A stretch of DNA of 64,000 nt, taken from contig JABTUK010000004.1 in assembly GCA_015075405.1 (NCBI GenBank), positions 1,426,001 through 1,490,000 on the forward strand, given 5' to 3'. Below the pieces are notes generated by a model. That model made no database searches and had not been told where the DNA came from. It worked only from the letters and a program-made list of their open reading frames with translations. This DNA is from Anaerolineales bacterium. Lineage in GTDB: Bacteria; Chloroflexota; Anaerolineae; 4572-78; J111. Below are positions 56,009 through 63,887 of this stretch, piece by piece. Numbering within the stretch: the stretch's first letter is position 1; every line of letters begins with the position of its first letter. The translations under genes were made by a program, and so were the position numbers.

Positions 56009-57259
56009 CTAAATCAATTCCAGCCAGAGCAGATTGGGATCAGCCAGCAGCATTTTTAGCCGGTTGAGGAAACTACCGGCTGTAGCCCCGTCAATCAAGC
56101 GATGATCAAAACTAAGGGCCAGAGGCAGCATAGCTCGTGCGACAATTTGACCCTCTCGCACCACCGGCTTTTCTTCAATCCGGCCGCAGCCAAGAATAGC
56201 CACCTCTGGCGGGTTAATAATGGGGGTTCCCTGTTGCGCCCCAAAACTGCCAAAGTTGGTAATGGTAAAGGTGCTGCCCGACAATTCGGCCAGACTCAAT
56301 GCGCGCTGGCGGGCGGCTTCGGTCAGGCGGCTCAATTCTCCGGCCAATTGTAACAAATTCTGCTGGTCCGCATGCCGGATGACCGGCACCAGCAGCCCTT
56401 CTGGTACCGCTGTAGCCACACCGATATGGTAGTAACGGCGCAATAAAATCTTTTGATTAGCCATATCCAAACTGGCGTTGAAATAGGGAAATTCCTTTAA
56501 TGTCTGGATGGTTGCTTTGATGATAAAGGGCAAATAGGTCAGCCGGACGCCCCGCCGCTCTGCTTCCGGCTGGAGATGGCGGCGCAAGGCAATCAGGTTG
56601 GTTACGTCCACCTCGTCGAAGGTGGTGACGTGGGGTATCTGCCAGGCTTGCTCCATCCGCTCGGCGATGCGCCGGCGCAGCCCATGCAGCGCTTCCTCCT
56701 CAACCGTTTCCTGGTCCGGTTGCGGTCGAATCGGGGCAGTCGGTAATGTCGTCGGGGTCGTCGCCCTTTCTGATCCTTTGCCATTTTCTGGTGAGGGTGC
56801 AGGTTGGGTTATTTCTTGGGGCGGCGTTTGAGGCTGTTCCGCGGCCTTCCGCACATCGCTGGGCAGAACCCGCCCGGCCGGCCCGGACCCGGCCACCTGG
56901 GTCAGGTCAATCCCCAACTCCAGGGCCAGTTTGCGCACGGCGGGAGCGGCCAGCACTCGCTGGGGCGAGCCAGTCGGGGTGGACACGGCGGTGTGCGCAA
57001 CCGTTTTTGGTTTCTCTGTTGCTCCTTCCGCCTCAATCACCACCAGTACCTGGCCGACGGTGACTACCTGGCCCGGTTCAGCTCGAATTTCGGCAATCGT
57101 CCCGCTGACCGGCGATGGTATCTCTACCACCGCCTTATCGGTTTGAATCTCCAAAATCGGCTGATCTCTTTTGACCGTATCCCCGGCCTTGACCAACCAG
57201 GCCAAAATCTCAGCCTCATGAATCCCCTCGCCCACATCGGGTAATTTGAATTCGTACAC
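56009..57259 (-). CDS. pdhC: Dihydrolipoamide acyltransferase (E2) of 2-oxoacid dehydrogenase complex
   Basis: 416 residues from a GTG with GAGGTG upstream. Domains: one lipoyl domain with Lys42 (EIQTDKAVVEI), a linker, a peripheral-subunit-binding domain near 125-160 (AAPAVRKLALELGIDL, AGSGPAGRVLPSDVRK), and the catalytic domain with His386-X3-Asp390 in SFDHRLIDG. Last of the E1alpha-E1beta-E2 genes in this operon. E3 is not in the window. Acetyl or branched-chain acyl specificity is not fixed; the E1alpha looks pyruvate-like. Confidence 0.9.
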   Translation of the reverse strand: MYEFKLPDVGEGIHEAEILAWLVKAGDTVKRDQPILEIQTDKAVVEIPSPVSGTIAEIRAEPGQVVTVGQVLVVIEAEGATEKPKTVAHTAVSTPTGSPQRVLAAPAVRKLALELGIDLTQVAGSGPAGRVLPSDVRKAAEQPQTPPQEITQPAPSPENGKGSERATTPTTLPTAPIRPQPDQETVEEEALHGLRRRIAERMEQAWQIPHVTTFDEVDVTNLIALRRHLQPEAERRGVRLTYLPFIIKATIQTLKEFPYFNASLDMANQKILLRRYYHIGVATAVPEGLLVPVIRHADQQNLLQLAGELSRLTEAARQRALSLAELSGSTFTITNFGSFGAQQGTPIINPPEVAILGCGRIEEKPVVREGQIVARAMLPLALSFDHRLIDGATAGSFLNRLKMLLADPNLLWLELI

Positions 57260-57273
57260 AGCAGCACCTCAAA

Positions 57274-57362
57274 AATTGCGAATTGTCAATAGTCAATTGT
57301 GAATTGTGAATGAGGTAGAGTCAATTAACAATTAGTCATTCACAACTCACTATTCACAATTG
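57274..57362. repeat. Iterated-word palindrome (word GTGAATT/ATTCACA)
   Basis: The left arm (57274-57313) is AATTGTC, AATAGTC, AATTGTG, AATTGTG; the right arm (57336-57362) is ATTCACA, ACTCACT, ATTCACA. It sits between the E1beta stop and the E2 start; the operon continues through it. Confidence 0.85.
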
Positions 57363-57363
57363 C

Positions 57364-58344
57364 CTACGGTTCCAAAGTTCGGCGGATGGCCTTGACCACT
57401 CGTGCCGGGGAAGGCAGCAAGAGGTCTTCAACCATCGGCACAGGATAGGCGGTATCGGGGCTGGTCACGCGCTCGATGGGCTTGAGTAGGGAGTATAAAC
57501 AACGCTCGCTGATTACTGCGCTCACCTCGGCCCCCACACCGCCGGTTCGCGCCGCTTCATGCACAATCACAGCCCGGCCGGTTTTGTTGACCGAAGCAAC
57601 AATCGTCTCCTCATCCATCGGCGCAATCGTCCGCAGGTCAATTACCTCAACTGTTGCCCCGTCGGCCTGTTCGACTTGAGCCGCCGCTTCCAGCGCCACC
57701 CCAACCATCGCCCCGTAAGCTATCACGCTCACATCCTGGCCTTCCCGTACCACCGCCGCCTGGCCCAGCGGCACGGTATAGCGTTCGGGCGGCGTCTCCT
57801 GGCGGAAGGAGCGATAGAGTTTCATATGTTCCAGAAACAGCACCGGGTCGGGGTCGGCAATGGCGGCGTGCAGCAAGCCCTTGGCATCGTAGGGATTGGA
57901 TGGAATGACCACCTTTAGCCCCTGGACGTGCATATAAAACGCTTCGACATTATCGGAGTGGAGTTCCGGCGTGCGTACTCCGCCGCCAAATGGAGCGCGG
58001 ACCACCAAGGGTACATTGAACGTGCCGCCGGAGCGCGTCCGCAAGCGAGCCGCCTGCGAAGCAAGCTGATTAAACGCCAGGTAGCTAAAACCGGCAAATT
58101 GCAACTCGGCCACGGGATGCAAGCCATACAGGGCCATACCGATAGCTGTTCCAACAATGCCCGCCTCAGAGAGAGGCGTATCGAAAACCCGATTCTCCCC
58201 AAAACGAGCCTGTAAGCCATCCGTTACACGAAAAACTCCCCCGTTCTTGCCCACATCTATGCCAAAAACCAGCAAACGCGAGTCCTGTTCCAATTCTAAA
58301 GCCAGCGTATTGTTGATAGCTTGAGCCATCGTCCAGTTTGACAT
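57364..58344 (-). CDS. pdhB: Pyruvate/2-oxoacid dehydrogenase E1 beta subunit
   Basis: 326 residues from the ATG at 58344 (AAGGGGGG upstream). Transketolase-like pyrimidine-binding domain with FGIDVGKNGGVFRVT and FDTPLSEAGIVGTAIGMA, then a transketolase C-terminal domain. Pairs with the E1alpha gene immediately upstream, whose 3' end is 34 bases from this start. Part of the thiamine-diphosphate decarboxylase that feeds acyl groups to E2. Confidence 0.92.
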   Translation of the reverse strand: MSNWTMAQAINNTLALELEQDSRLLVFGIDVGKNGGVFRVTDGLQARFGENRVFDTPLSEAGIVGTAIGMALYGLHPVAELQFAGFSYLAFNQLASQAARLRTRSGGTFNVPLVVRAPFGGGVRTPELHSDNVEAFYMHVQGLKVVIPSNPYDAKGLLHAAIADPDPVLFLEHMKLYRSFRQETPPERYTVPLGQAAVVREGQDVSVIAYGAMVGVALEAAAQVEQADGATVEVIDLRTIAPMDEETIVASVNKTGRAVIVHEAARTGGVGAEVSAVISERCLYSLLKPIERVTSPDTAYPVPMVEDLLLPSPARVVKAIRRTLEP

Positions 58345-58378
58345 GATTACCCCCCTTTTTACTTGAGAGACCAATCTC

Positions 58379-59431
58379 TTAACTGGCTGCAACCATATCC
58401 AGACGCTGCCGTTGAAGTTGCGGCGGCATGTCGGCGTAAAGTACCTCAAAAAGCTGAGCCGGGTTCTGCGGCGGCAGGGCTTCGTAGGTTTCAACGATTT
58501 CCTGAATTTCGGCTTTCACTTCTTCACACATACGCCCGTCATCCCGCTCATCCAAAATAAAGCGATCCAGCAGAAACTTGCGGAAACGGGCAATGGGGTC
58601 GCGCTTGGCCCAGGCTTGCAGTTCGGCCTGGGAACGATATTTGTTTGGATCGTCGGCGGTACTGTGAGCACCCATGCGATAGGTGATGGCTTCGATCAGG
58701 GTCGGCCCATCACCGGCGCGGGCGCGGGCAACGGCGTCGGCGACCACTCGATAGACGGCCAGGAGGTCGTTGCCGTCAACCACGCAACCCGGCAGCCCAA
58801 AGCCAACCCCCCGGCAAGCAATGTGTTCTACCGCCGTTTGGCGTTGCCTGGGTACTGAGATGGCCCAGCCGTTATTTTGCACAATAAAAACGATAGGGGC
58901 TTTGAAAACGCCGGCAAAATTGAGCGCGTCGTTGAAATCGGGTTCAGAGGTCGCGCCATCGCCGCAAACGGTCACGGCCACCTCAGGCTTGCCCTCGTAC
59001 TTGAGCGCCATAGCGATGCCTACCCCATGCAGCGTTTGGGCCGCCAGCACCACCTGGAGGGGTAAACAATGCTTCTCGCGTGAGAAGCGCTGGGTAATGT
59101 AACCGCGATACCACTCCATAATCGCCAGGGGCGAGACGCCCCTGACTAAATAAGAAAGGGTCTCGCGGTACGACGCCGCCAGCCAATCTTTGGGCTGGAG
59201 GGGCGCCGCGAGACCCAATGAAGCCGCTTCTTGCCCGTTGAGCGGGGTAAAGGTTCCCATGCGGCCCTGGCGCTGGAGGGCTACCAGGCGGTCAGAAAAA
59301 ACCCGCCCGAAGATCATCCAGCGGTACCAACTCACAAGCTGCTCGGCTGGCAGATCGGGCAGCTCCCCTACCACCCGGCCTTCTGGCGTTAAAATTTGGT
59401 ACATTCTCTCCGTTGATAAATCTTGCAGCAT
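58379..59431 (-). CDS. pdhA: Pyruvate/2-oxoacid dehydrogenase E1 alpha subunit
   Basis: 350 residues from the ATG at 59431 (CAGGAG upstream). Thiamine-diphosphate site CGDGATSEPDFNDALNFAG ending in QNNGWAIS. TPLNGQEAASLGLAAPL and LPLQVVLAAQTLHGVGIA resemble Bacillus-type PdhA more than branched-chain E1alpha. The phosphorylation-loop region (GAHSTADDPNKYRS) is typical. First structural gene of the operon, just downstream of the GntR regulator on the same strand. Confidence 0.9.
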   Translation of the reverse strand: MLQDLSTERMYQILTPEGRVVGELPDLPAEQLVSWYRWMIFGRVFSDRLVALQRQGRMGTFTPLNGQEAASLGLAAPLQPKDWLAASYRETLSYLVRGVSPLAIMEWYRGYITQRFSREKHCLPLQVVLAAQTLHGVGIAMALKYEGKPEVAVTVCGDGATSEPDFNDALNFAGVFKAPIVFIVQNNGWAISVPRQRQTAVEHIACRGVGFGLPGCVVDGNDLLAVYRVVADAVARARAGDGPTLIEAITYRMGAHSTADDPNKYRSQAELQAWAKRDPIARFRKFLLDRFILDERDDGRMCEEVKAEIQEIVETYEALPPQNPAQLFEVLYADMPPQLQRQRLDMVAAS

Positions 59432-59447
59432 TGGACACTCCTGTAAA

Positions 59448-59525
59448 TAGTGAACAGTAATCAGTAGTCAGTAGTCAGACTGTTTACTCATCACTGATTA
59501 CTGGTTACTGATAACTGTCCACTGG
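59448..59525. repeat. Iterated-word palindrome (word CAGTAGT)
   Basis: The left arm (59448-59480) is CAGTAAT, CAGTAGT, CAGTAGT; the right arm (59490-59525) is ACTGATT, ACTGGTT, ACTGATA, ACTGTCC. It lies between the GntR stop and E1alpha start. Confidence 0.85.
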
Positions 59526-59528
59526 CAA

Positions 59529-60257
59529 CTAATGATGATCCTCTTCCACCTCCACCCGCCGCCGGGCGTCATCAATATGTTTGGCCAATAATTGAGCGGC
59601 CAGATCGGGCTTTTGTTGGGCAATGGCGTTAATGATCCACTCGTGCTCGTCGGCAAACTGAAGCAGGTTGTGGGTGTTGTACAAACTGCGCTGGCGCGAC
59701 AGCGCATAAACTTCCATGGTTGCGGTTAGAACGGGGCTAAAAATCTCGGTCAAGGGGGGATTCTTGGCCATCTCGACAATAGCCAGGTGGAAACGGGTGT
59801 TTGATTGTCCGGCCAGAAAGCCCTGGCGCAAATCACTTTCAAATTGCCGGTTTAACTCGTGCAGCTGTTGCAGGTCGGCTTCGGTGCGGCGCTCTGCCGC
59901 CAGCCGAACCGCTTGAATCTCGATAATCTGGCGGACTTCAAACAGATGCGACACATTGGCCCGCTCGCGGAACAGTACCTGAGTCAGCGGCTCGACTACC
60001 CCGGTCAAACTGCGCCGCCGCACATAAGCCCCGTCGCGCGGGCTTACTTCGATGACCCCCATGCCAGCCAGTACCGCCAGCGCCTTCCGCATCGAGGTCC
60101 GGCTGACCTGGAACTTCTCGGCCAGTTCACGCTCCGGCAGCAGTTGATCACCCGGCAGCAGCTCCCCTTTTTCAATGGAGTGCTGGATATGCTCGACAAC
60201 CTGAACGTATACTGGCTTTGGCTCTGCGAGGCGTTTAAGGTCTGTTTCTGTAGCCAT
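59529..60257 (-). CDS. GntR-family regulator, FadR subfamily (PdhR-like)
   Basis: 242 residues. Winged HTH at about 15-85: PVYVQVVEHIQHSIEKGELL and GDQLLPERELAEKFQVSRTS. The FCD ligand domain is at about 95-235, with conserved LFEVRQIIEIQAVRLAAER, an NTRFHLAIVEMAKNP patch and HIDDARRRVE at the end. Immediately upstream of the pyruvate dehydrogenase genes on the same strand, so it is probably their regulator, as PdhR is. Inverted TATACC/GGTATA repeats upstream of its start (60300-60334) resemble its own operator. Confidence 0.9.
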   Translation of the reverse strand: MATETDLKRLAEPKPVYVQVVEHIQHSIEKGELLPGDQLLPERELAEKFQVSRTSMRKALAVLAGMGVIEVSPRDGAYVRRRSLTGVVEPLTQVLFRERANVSHLFEVRQIIEIQAVRLAAERRTEADLQQLHELNRQFESDLRQGFLAGQSNTRFHLAIVEMAKNPPLTEIFSPVLTATMEVYALSRQRSLYNTHNLLQFADEHEWIINAIAQQKPDLAAQLLAKHIDDARRRVEVEEDHH

Positions 60258-60299
60258 TATGGTCGCTTAACCTGGCCTCCCCCTCCAAAAATAGACCTG

Positions 60300-60334
60300 C
60301 TGGTATCTCTTTGGTATACCCAAGAGTATACCAG
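60300..60334. promoter_or_regulatory. GntR/FadR-type operator candidate
   Basis: CTGGTAT at 60300 and its complement ATACCAG at 60328-60334 flank the palindrome TTGGTATACCC (60311-60321), close to the TNGTNNNACNA consensus of FadR-subfamily operators. It lies 43-77 bases before the GntR start. Confidence 0.6.
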
Positions 60335-60565
60335 CAATTGTAGCAGAATAAGTGAACTTCGTCAAGGGGTCAAAATAACTTTGCCTTTTTTAATGAACAG
60401 CAAGATAATAACCTTTGTCAGAGTGCCATATAAGCCGAAATAGACAGATTTATCACCGGGCGGGCTGCTATTATGGTCGAGCCGTTTGTACAACACCTTA
60501 GCGAACACGACAGATTTTTAATTTTTATCTGCGAAATCTGTGGATCATTTTCAGGAGAGTTAGGT

Positions 60566-60946
60566 ATGCCGATCAAACTCAGCGCCAAAACATTTGAAGC
60601 CCTGGTTGTCCAGGCATTGGATGAACTGCCGGAGTTTTTTAGAGCTAAACTGGAAAATATCGAGGTGCTGATTGCCGACCGGCCCACCCCGGCAGAACTG
60701 GAAGAGGTGGGCCTGGAGCCGGATGAGTTACTTTTGGGGCTGTATCAGGGTATCCCTTTAATCGAGCGCACCGGCGATTACAATATGGCCTTGCCCGATA
60801 CGATTACCCTTTACCGGCTCAGTTTTGCCGAAAGCTGTGATACTCCGGAGGAAGTGGTGGCCGAAGTGCAGCAAACGGTAAAACACGAGATTGCCCACTA
60901 TTTTGGCATCAGCGATGAGCGGCTGCGCCAACTGGGGGCCTACTGA
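60566..60946 (+). CDS. Zincin-like metallopeptidase, MMP family (DUF1025-type)
   Basis: 126 residues from the ATG at 60566 (CAGGAGAG upstream). Small metallopeptidase family with HEXXH: His107, Glu108 and His111 in VKHEIAHYFGISDERL, where Asp117 serves as the third ligand. The remaining sequence (MPIKLSAKTFEALVVQALDE) is the family's helical N-terminus. Substrate unknown; the family is widespread and its role is not settled. The next gene overlaps by one base. Confidence 0.88.
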   Translation: MPIKLSAKTFEALVVQALDELPEFFRAKLENIEVLIADRPTPAELEEVGLEPDELLLGLYQGIPLIERTGDYNMALPDTITLYRLSFAESCDTPEEVVAEVQQTVKHEIAHYFGISDERLRQLGAY

Positions 60947-61164
60947 TGAAACGCTGGTTGCTGCCTCTGGGCGGAGCAGCGCTGGGCGCAATAGCCGGCG
61001 CGGTGGCCGGTATTTTGCTCGGCGTTCTGAGTGTGGAACTATTTGACATTTCCTGCTTTGAGGGCTACTGCGGCTTTGTAGTCGGCTTTTGCTTTCTGCC
61101 GCTGGGTCTGCTCCTGGGCGCTGCCATCGGTGGGGTTTTCTTTTACCGGCGAGCCAGGTCTTGA
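60946..61164 (+). CDS. Small two-helix membrane protein
   Basis: 72 residues overlapping the metallopeptidase stop by one base (TGATG), so translationally coupled. Two hydrophobic helices (about 5-30 and 40-65) rich in Gly and Ala, with cysteines in between (SCFEGYCGFVVGFC). No recognised family; may serve as membrane partner of the metallopeptidase. Confidence 0.7.
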   Translation: MKRWLLPLGGAALGAIAGAVAGILLGVLSVELFDISCFEGYCGFVVGFCFLPLGLLLGAAIGGVFFYRRARS

Positions 61165-61170
61165 AACGAA

Positions 61171-62079
61171 TTAGCCATTATCTCCCAAATTTCGCGGCGG
61201 TAGTGATTGCAGATATAGCCAGAGGGCCTGCAACTCCTCGTCGCTCATGGTGGCAAACCAGGGCCACGGCATCATTTCGGGATCAAGGTTCTTACCTTCC
61301 GGGGTGGTGCCTGTCCGAAGTGTGTTGATAAAATCAGCTTCATTCCAGTTGCCCAATTCGCCCGCGGTGGTCAGGTTAGGTCCAGGCGGCGGTCCATTTT
61401 CCTCTACCCGCCCAGCTAACTGCGCCCCGTGACATTCAGTGCAGCCGCCAATGTGGCTTAGATACTCGCCTAGGGCAGCGGCATCGCCGGGGGCCGGACC
61501 ATTCACTGTTTGCACCGTATTGTGATCAATCAGTGATACCGGCAGCTCCCCGTAACCCAGTACCCCCATAAAGATGGTTCCCGGAAAGATGATCTCCCGA
61601 TCTGGGAGTTCATTATCTACCGGCGGCACACTCTTCAAATAGGCAACCAACGCACCCAGGTCGTTATCACTTAAATGGGCAAACGCATTGGACGGCATGA
61701 TGGCTAGTGTGCGGCCATCCCCACCTACGCCATGTCGAATAGCCCGAATCCAATCCTCATCCGTATAGGCCCCACCAATGCCGCCCTGACCGCCGGTCAG
61801 ATTAGGGGCAATTACCCGGCCAATTGGCGGTTCATCCATGAATACTGCCCCTTCCAGACTTTGGCCGTGACAGTCTGTACAAAGGCTAATGGCATTAGCG
61901 ATGTGCGCACCGCGATTCAACGCTGCTTGGTCGCTGGGAAGGTCAATGGCCTGCACGATCACTGCCGGCGCTTGAGCCAGCCGCGAACGCCCCAGCAGAT
62001 GCATTCCCCCCACCAGCGCTCCAATTAGGATAATGAGAATCCCCAGGCTAATCCCCACCCAGGTGACAATTTTCTTCAT
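61171..62079 (-). CDS. Membrane-anchored diheme cytochrome c
   Basis: 302 residues from the ATG at 62079 (AGGGGGGC upstream). One N-terminal helix (about 4-28) anchors it with the haem domains outside. Haem sites are CTDCH and CTECH; each half is a class I cytochrome c domain (ISLCTDCHGQSLEGAVF, GCTECHGAQLAGRVEE) with distal Met candidates in the AIMPSNAF and MMPWPWFATMS regions. Resembles cytochrome subunits that serve alcohol or aldehyde dehydrogenases, but none is adjacent. Transcribed alone. Confidence 0.88.
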   Translation of the reverse strand: MKKIVTWVGISLGILIILIGALVGGMHLLGRSRLAQAPAVIVQAIDLPSDQAALNRGAHIANAISLCTDCHGQSLEGAVFMDEPPIGRVIAPNLTGGQGGIGGAYTDEDWIRAIRHGVGGDGRTLAIMPSNAFAHLSDNDLGALVAYLKSVPPVDNELPDREIIFPGTIFMGVLGYGELPVSLIDHNTVQTVNGPAPGDAAALGEYLSHIGGCTECHGAQLAGRVEENGPPPGPNLTTAGELGNWNEADFINTLRTGTTPEGKNLDPEMMPWPWFATMSDEELQALWLYLQSLPPRNLGDNG

Positions 62080-62272
62080 AAAGCCCCCCTTTGATTCAAA
62101 CCTAACAGCAAAAAATATCTCAAAACATGCCGAAAAATAATTTACCTTATTGGGACTGCTTGATGCAACTTGCAACCCCTACCTGCGTATAGATTCTTGA
62201 GAGTGAACAATAAGGGGAGGCAGTTCTTCGCCTCCCCGCCTCACAACTCATCGCCTCTCAAGGAGATAAAGC

Positions 62273-62995
62273 GTGACAGCCCTATACGCGGATACTTTAT
62301 TTGCCCCGCTCGATACCGACCTGCACTTGGAACGGATTGGCGGGGGCAACGAAACCGAAGTTTACACCACCGACGACCGGCGTTTTGTGGTCAAGGTTAA
62401 ATGCGACAGCCCCAGCGAGCCGGAGGCTTTGTTTCCGCAGGCTCAAGCCCGGCGAGCCGTAGCCGAAGCATTTGCCGGCGCTATAGGCCCGGAACACAGT
62501 TTGCCGACTTACTATCTGATTGCCCGTAACAGCAGCGGGCAGGCCCAGCTTGTGGCGGTGCAGCCCTATCTGCGCCAGGCCAGCCCGTTGGCCCAGGTAG
62601 ATTATGCCGACCTGAGCACCGAGGAACGCCGCCACCTGGCTGCCCAACTGCGCCAGTTAATCCGCCGGGCGCTGAACTTTTACCGCCACGCCGGCCAGAT
62701 GCCCGACCTGTATGGCCGCACCCATTCCAGCCCGGCAGAACGCCAGCGCCTCAACCGCTGGTTTATGTTACCCTGGCGGCTGTGGTGTTTTTTCTTCCAG
62801 CGTACCCTATTACGCTCCCACAACTTGATGTTCACCGCTGCCCCACCGCGTGGCCTGTTACTGGTGGATTACGACCCGGTCCAGCGCAGTCCGTTATACC
62901 GCCGCCTCTACTACGCCGCTCGCTGCCTCCTCTTTGGCCGCGATTACCTCTTCATCTGGCTAATGGAGCGCTTTGGGTACAACCCGAAAGGTTAG
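62273..62995 (+). CDS. Kinase-like protein (aminoglycoside-phosphotransferase/YrbL-type fold)
   Basis: 240 residues from a GTG after AGGAGATAAAGC. The glycine-rich loop GGGNETEVYTTDDRRFVVKV has the conserved ATP-binding Lys at its end; later LRSHNLMFTAAP with a possible catalytic Asn and LLLVDYDPV with the metal-binding Asp. The His-Arg-Asp catalytic signature is not clear, so activity is uncertain. The C-terminus carries a basic, aromatic helix (WLMERFGYN). Family placement is moderate. Confidence 0.6.
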   Translation: MTALYADTLFAPLDTDLHLERIGGGNETEVYTTDDRRFVVKVKCDSPSEPEALFPQAQARRAVAEAFAGAIGPEHSLPTYYLIARNSSGQAQLVAVQPYLRQASPLAQVDYADLSTEERRHLAAQLRQLIRRALNFYRHAGQMPDLYGRTHSSPAERQRLNRWFMLPWRLWCFFFQRTLLRSHNLMFTAAPPRGLLLVDYDPVQRSPLYRRLYYAARCLLFGRDYLFIWLMERFGYNPKG

Positions 62996-63004
62996 ATCAC
63001 GGAC

Positions 63005-63646
63005 TCAGCAGGTACGAATATCTTTCAGGCGAACCACCAATGGCTCAATGGTGGTCTTTAATTGTTCCTGCGACGGGCCGACTACCTTCATCGTTACCAG
63101 GGAGGTAGACAGATCATCGCCGGCAAAAGCGCCCAGGGCTACGATGTTTCCCCCCACCTCAAATATGGCCTGGCTCACTTTGGCAATTTCGCCGGGTTGG
63201 TTTGTCATCAGCATGCTCAGCCGCACGCCTTTTTCACGCGCCCCCAGTAGTTCGAGAAAGACTTTGAAAAGATCGGTTTCAGTAATGATGCCGATTATCT
63301 TATCGCCGTGAAGCACCGGCAGTCCCCCGATTCGATGATCTGCCATCAGCCGGGCCGCTTCCTCCAGTGGGGTATCCTCTTGAATCGTGATCACCTTCGG
63401 CGTCATCACCCGTTTAACGGTGATCTTGCTGACCAAATCGTGGATCTCCCACACGCTGAGCGAGGTAACCGGGGATGGAGAAGCGTTAAGCAAATCCTTT
63501 TGGGCCACGATACCGACCAATTTGCCATCTTTGACGACGGGCGCTCGCCGGATATGTTCGCTCTCCATCAATCTGAGCGCGTCCATAATGGGCGTATCTG
63601 GAGAAACAGTAATAACAGGATGGGACATACGTTCATTGACTAACAT
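63005..63646 (-). CDS. CBS-pair plus ACT-like protein (AcuB type)
   Basis: 213 residues from the ATG at 63646 (GAGGAGG nearby). Two CBS motifs at about 5-60 (MSHPVITVSPDTPIMDALRL) and 75-130 (VMTPKVITIQEDTPLEEAAR), which bind adenine nucleotides. A C-terminal ACT-like domain at about 140-210 (MLMTNQPGEIAKVSQAIFEV) binds amino-acid-like ligands. Architecture is that of AcuB, implicated in acetoin metabolism in Bacillus, but the acuA/acuC genes are not here. The role may be in sensing energy charge. Confidence 0.85.
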   Translation of the reverse strand: MLVNERMSHPVITVSPDTPIMDALRLMESEHIRRAPVVKDGKLVGIVAQKDLLNASPSPVTSLSVWEIHDLVSKITVKRVMTPKVITIQEDTPLEEAARLMADHRIGGLPVLHGDKIIGIITETDLFKVFLELLGAREKGVRLSMLMTNQPGEIAKVSQAIFEVGGNIVALGAFAGDDLSTSLVTMKVVGPSQEQLKTTIEPLVVRLKDIRTC

Positions 63647-63770
63647 GAGAACCTCCTCAAGTTTTGGTTAAGTTATCTGATACGTTTTGTCCCGTTGGTT
63701 TGGCACTCCCCCCGGCGCCTTTGCCGAACGGACTGCTCAATTTTACTCCATTTCTCTATCTTTCTCAACA

Positions 63771-63887
63771 ATTCTGGTTGTCATCGAACGGAGGGTGGCA
63801 TCCCTATGCCGCCCGCTGACGCATAGGGATGCGCCAGCTACGGTGAAAAATTGGATCTACTGATTCTGGTTGTCATCAAACGGAGGG
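63771..63887. mobile_element. Palindromic element flanked by 25-bp direct repeats
   Basis: The 25-bp sequences at 63771-63795 and 63863-63887 differ at one base. Between them is a 67-bp insert whose core is GGCATCCCTATGCC and GCATAGGGATGC, followed by CTACGG and AATTGGATCTACTG, related to family E and to the ends of family D. The flanks are just what a duplicated target would leave. No transposase is encoded. Confidence 0.65.
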
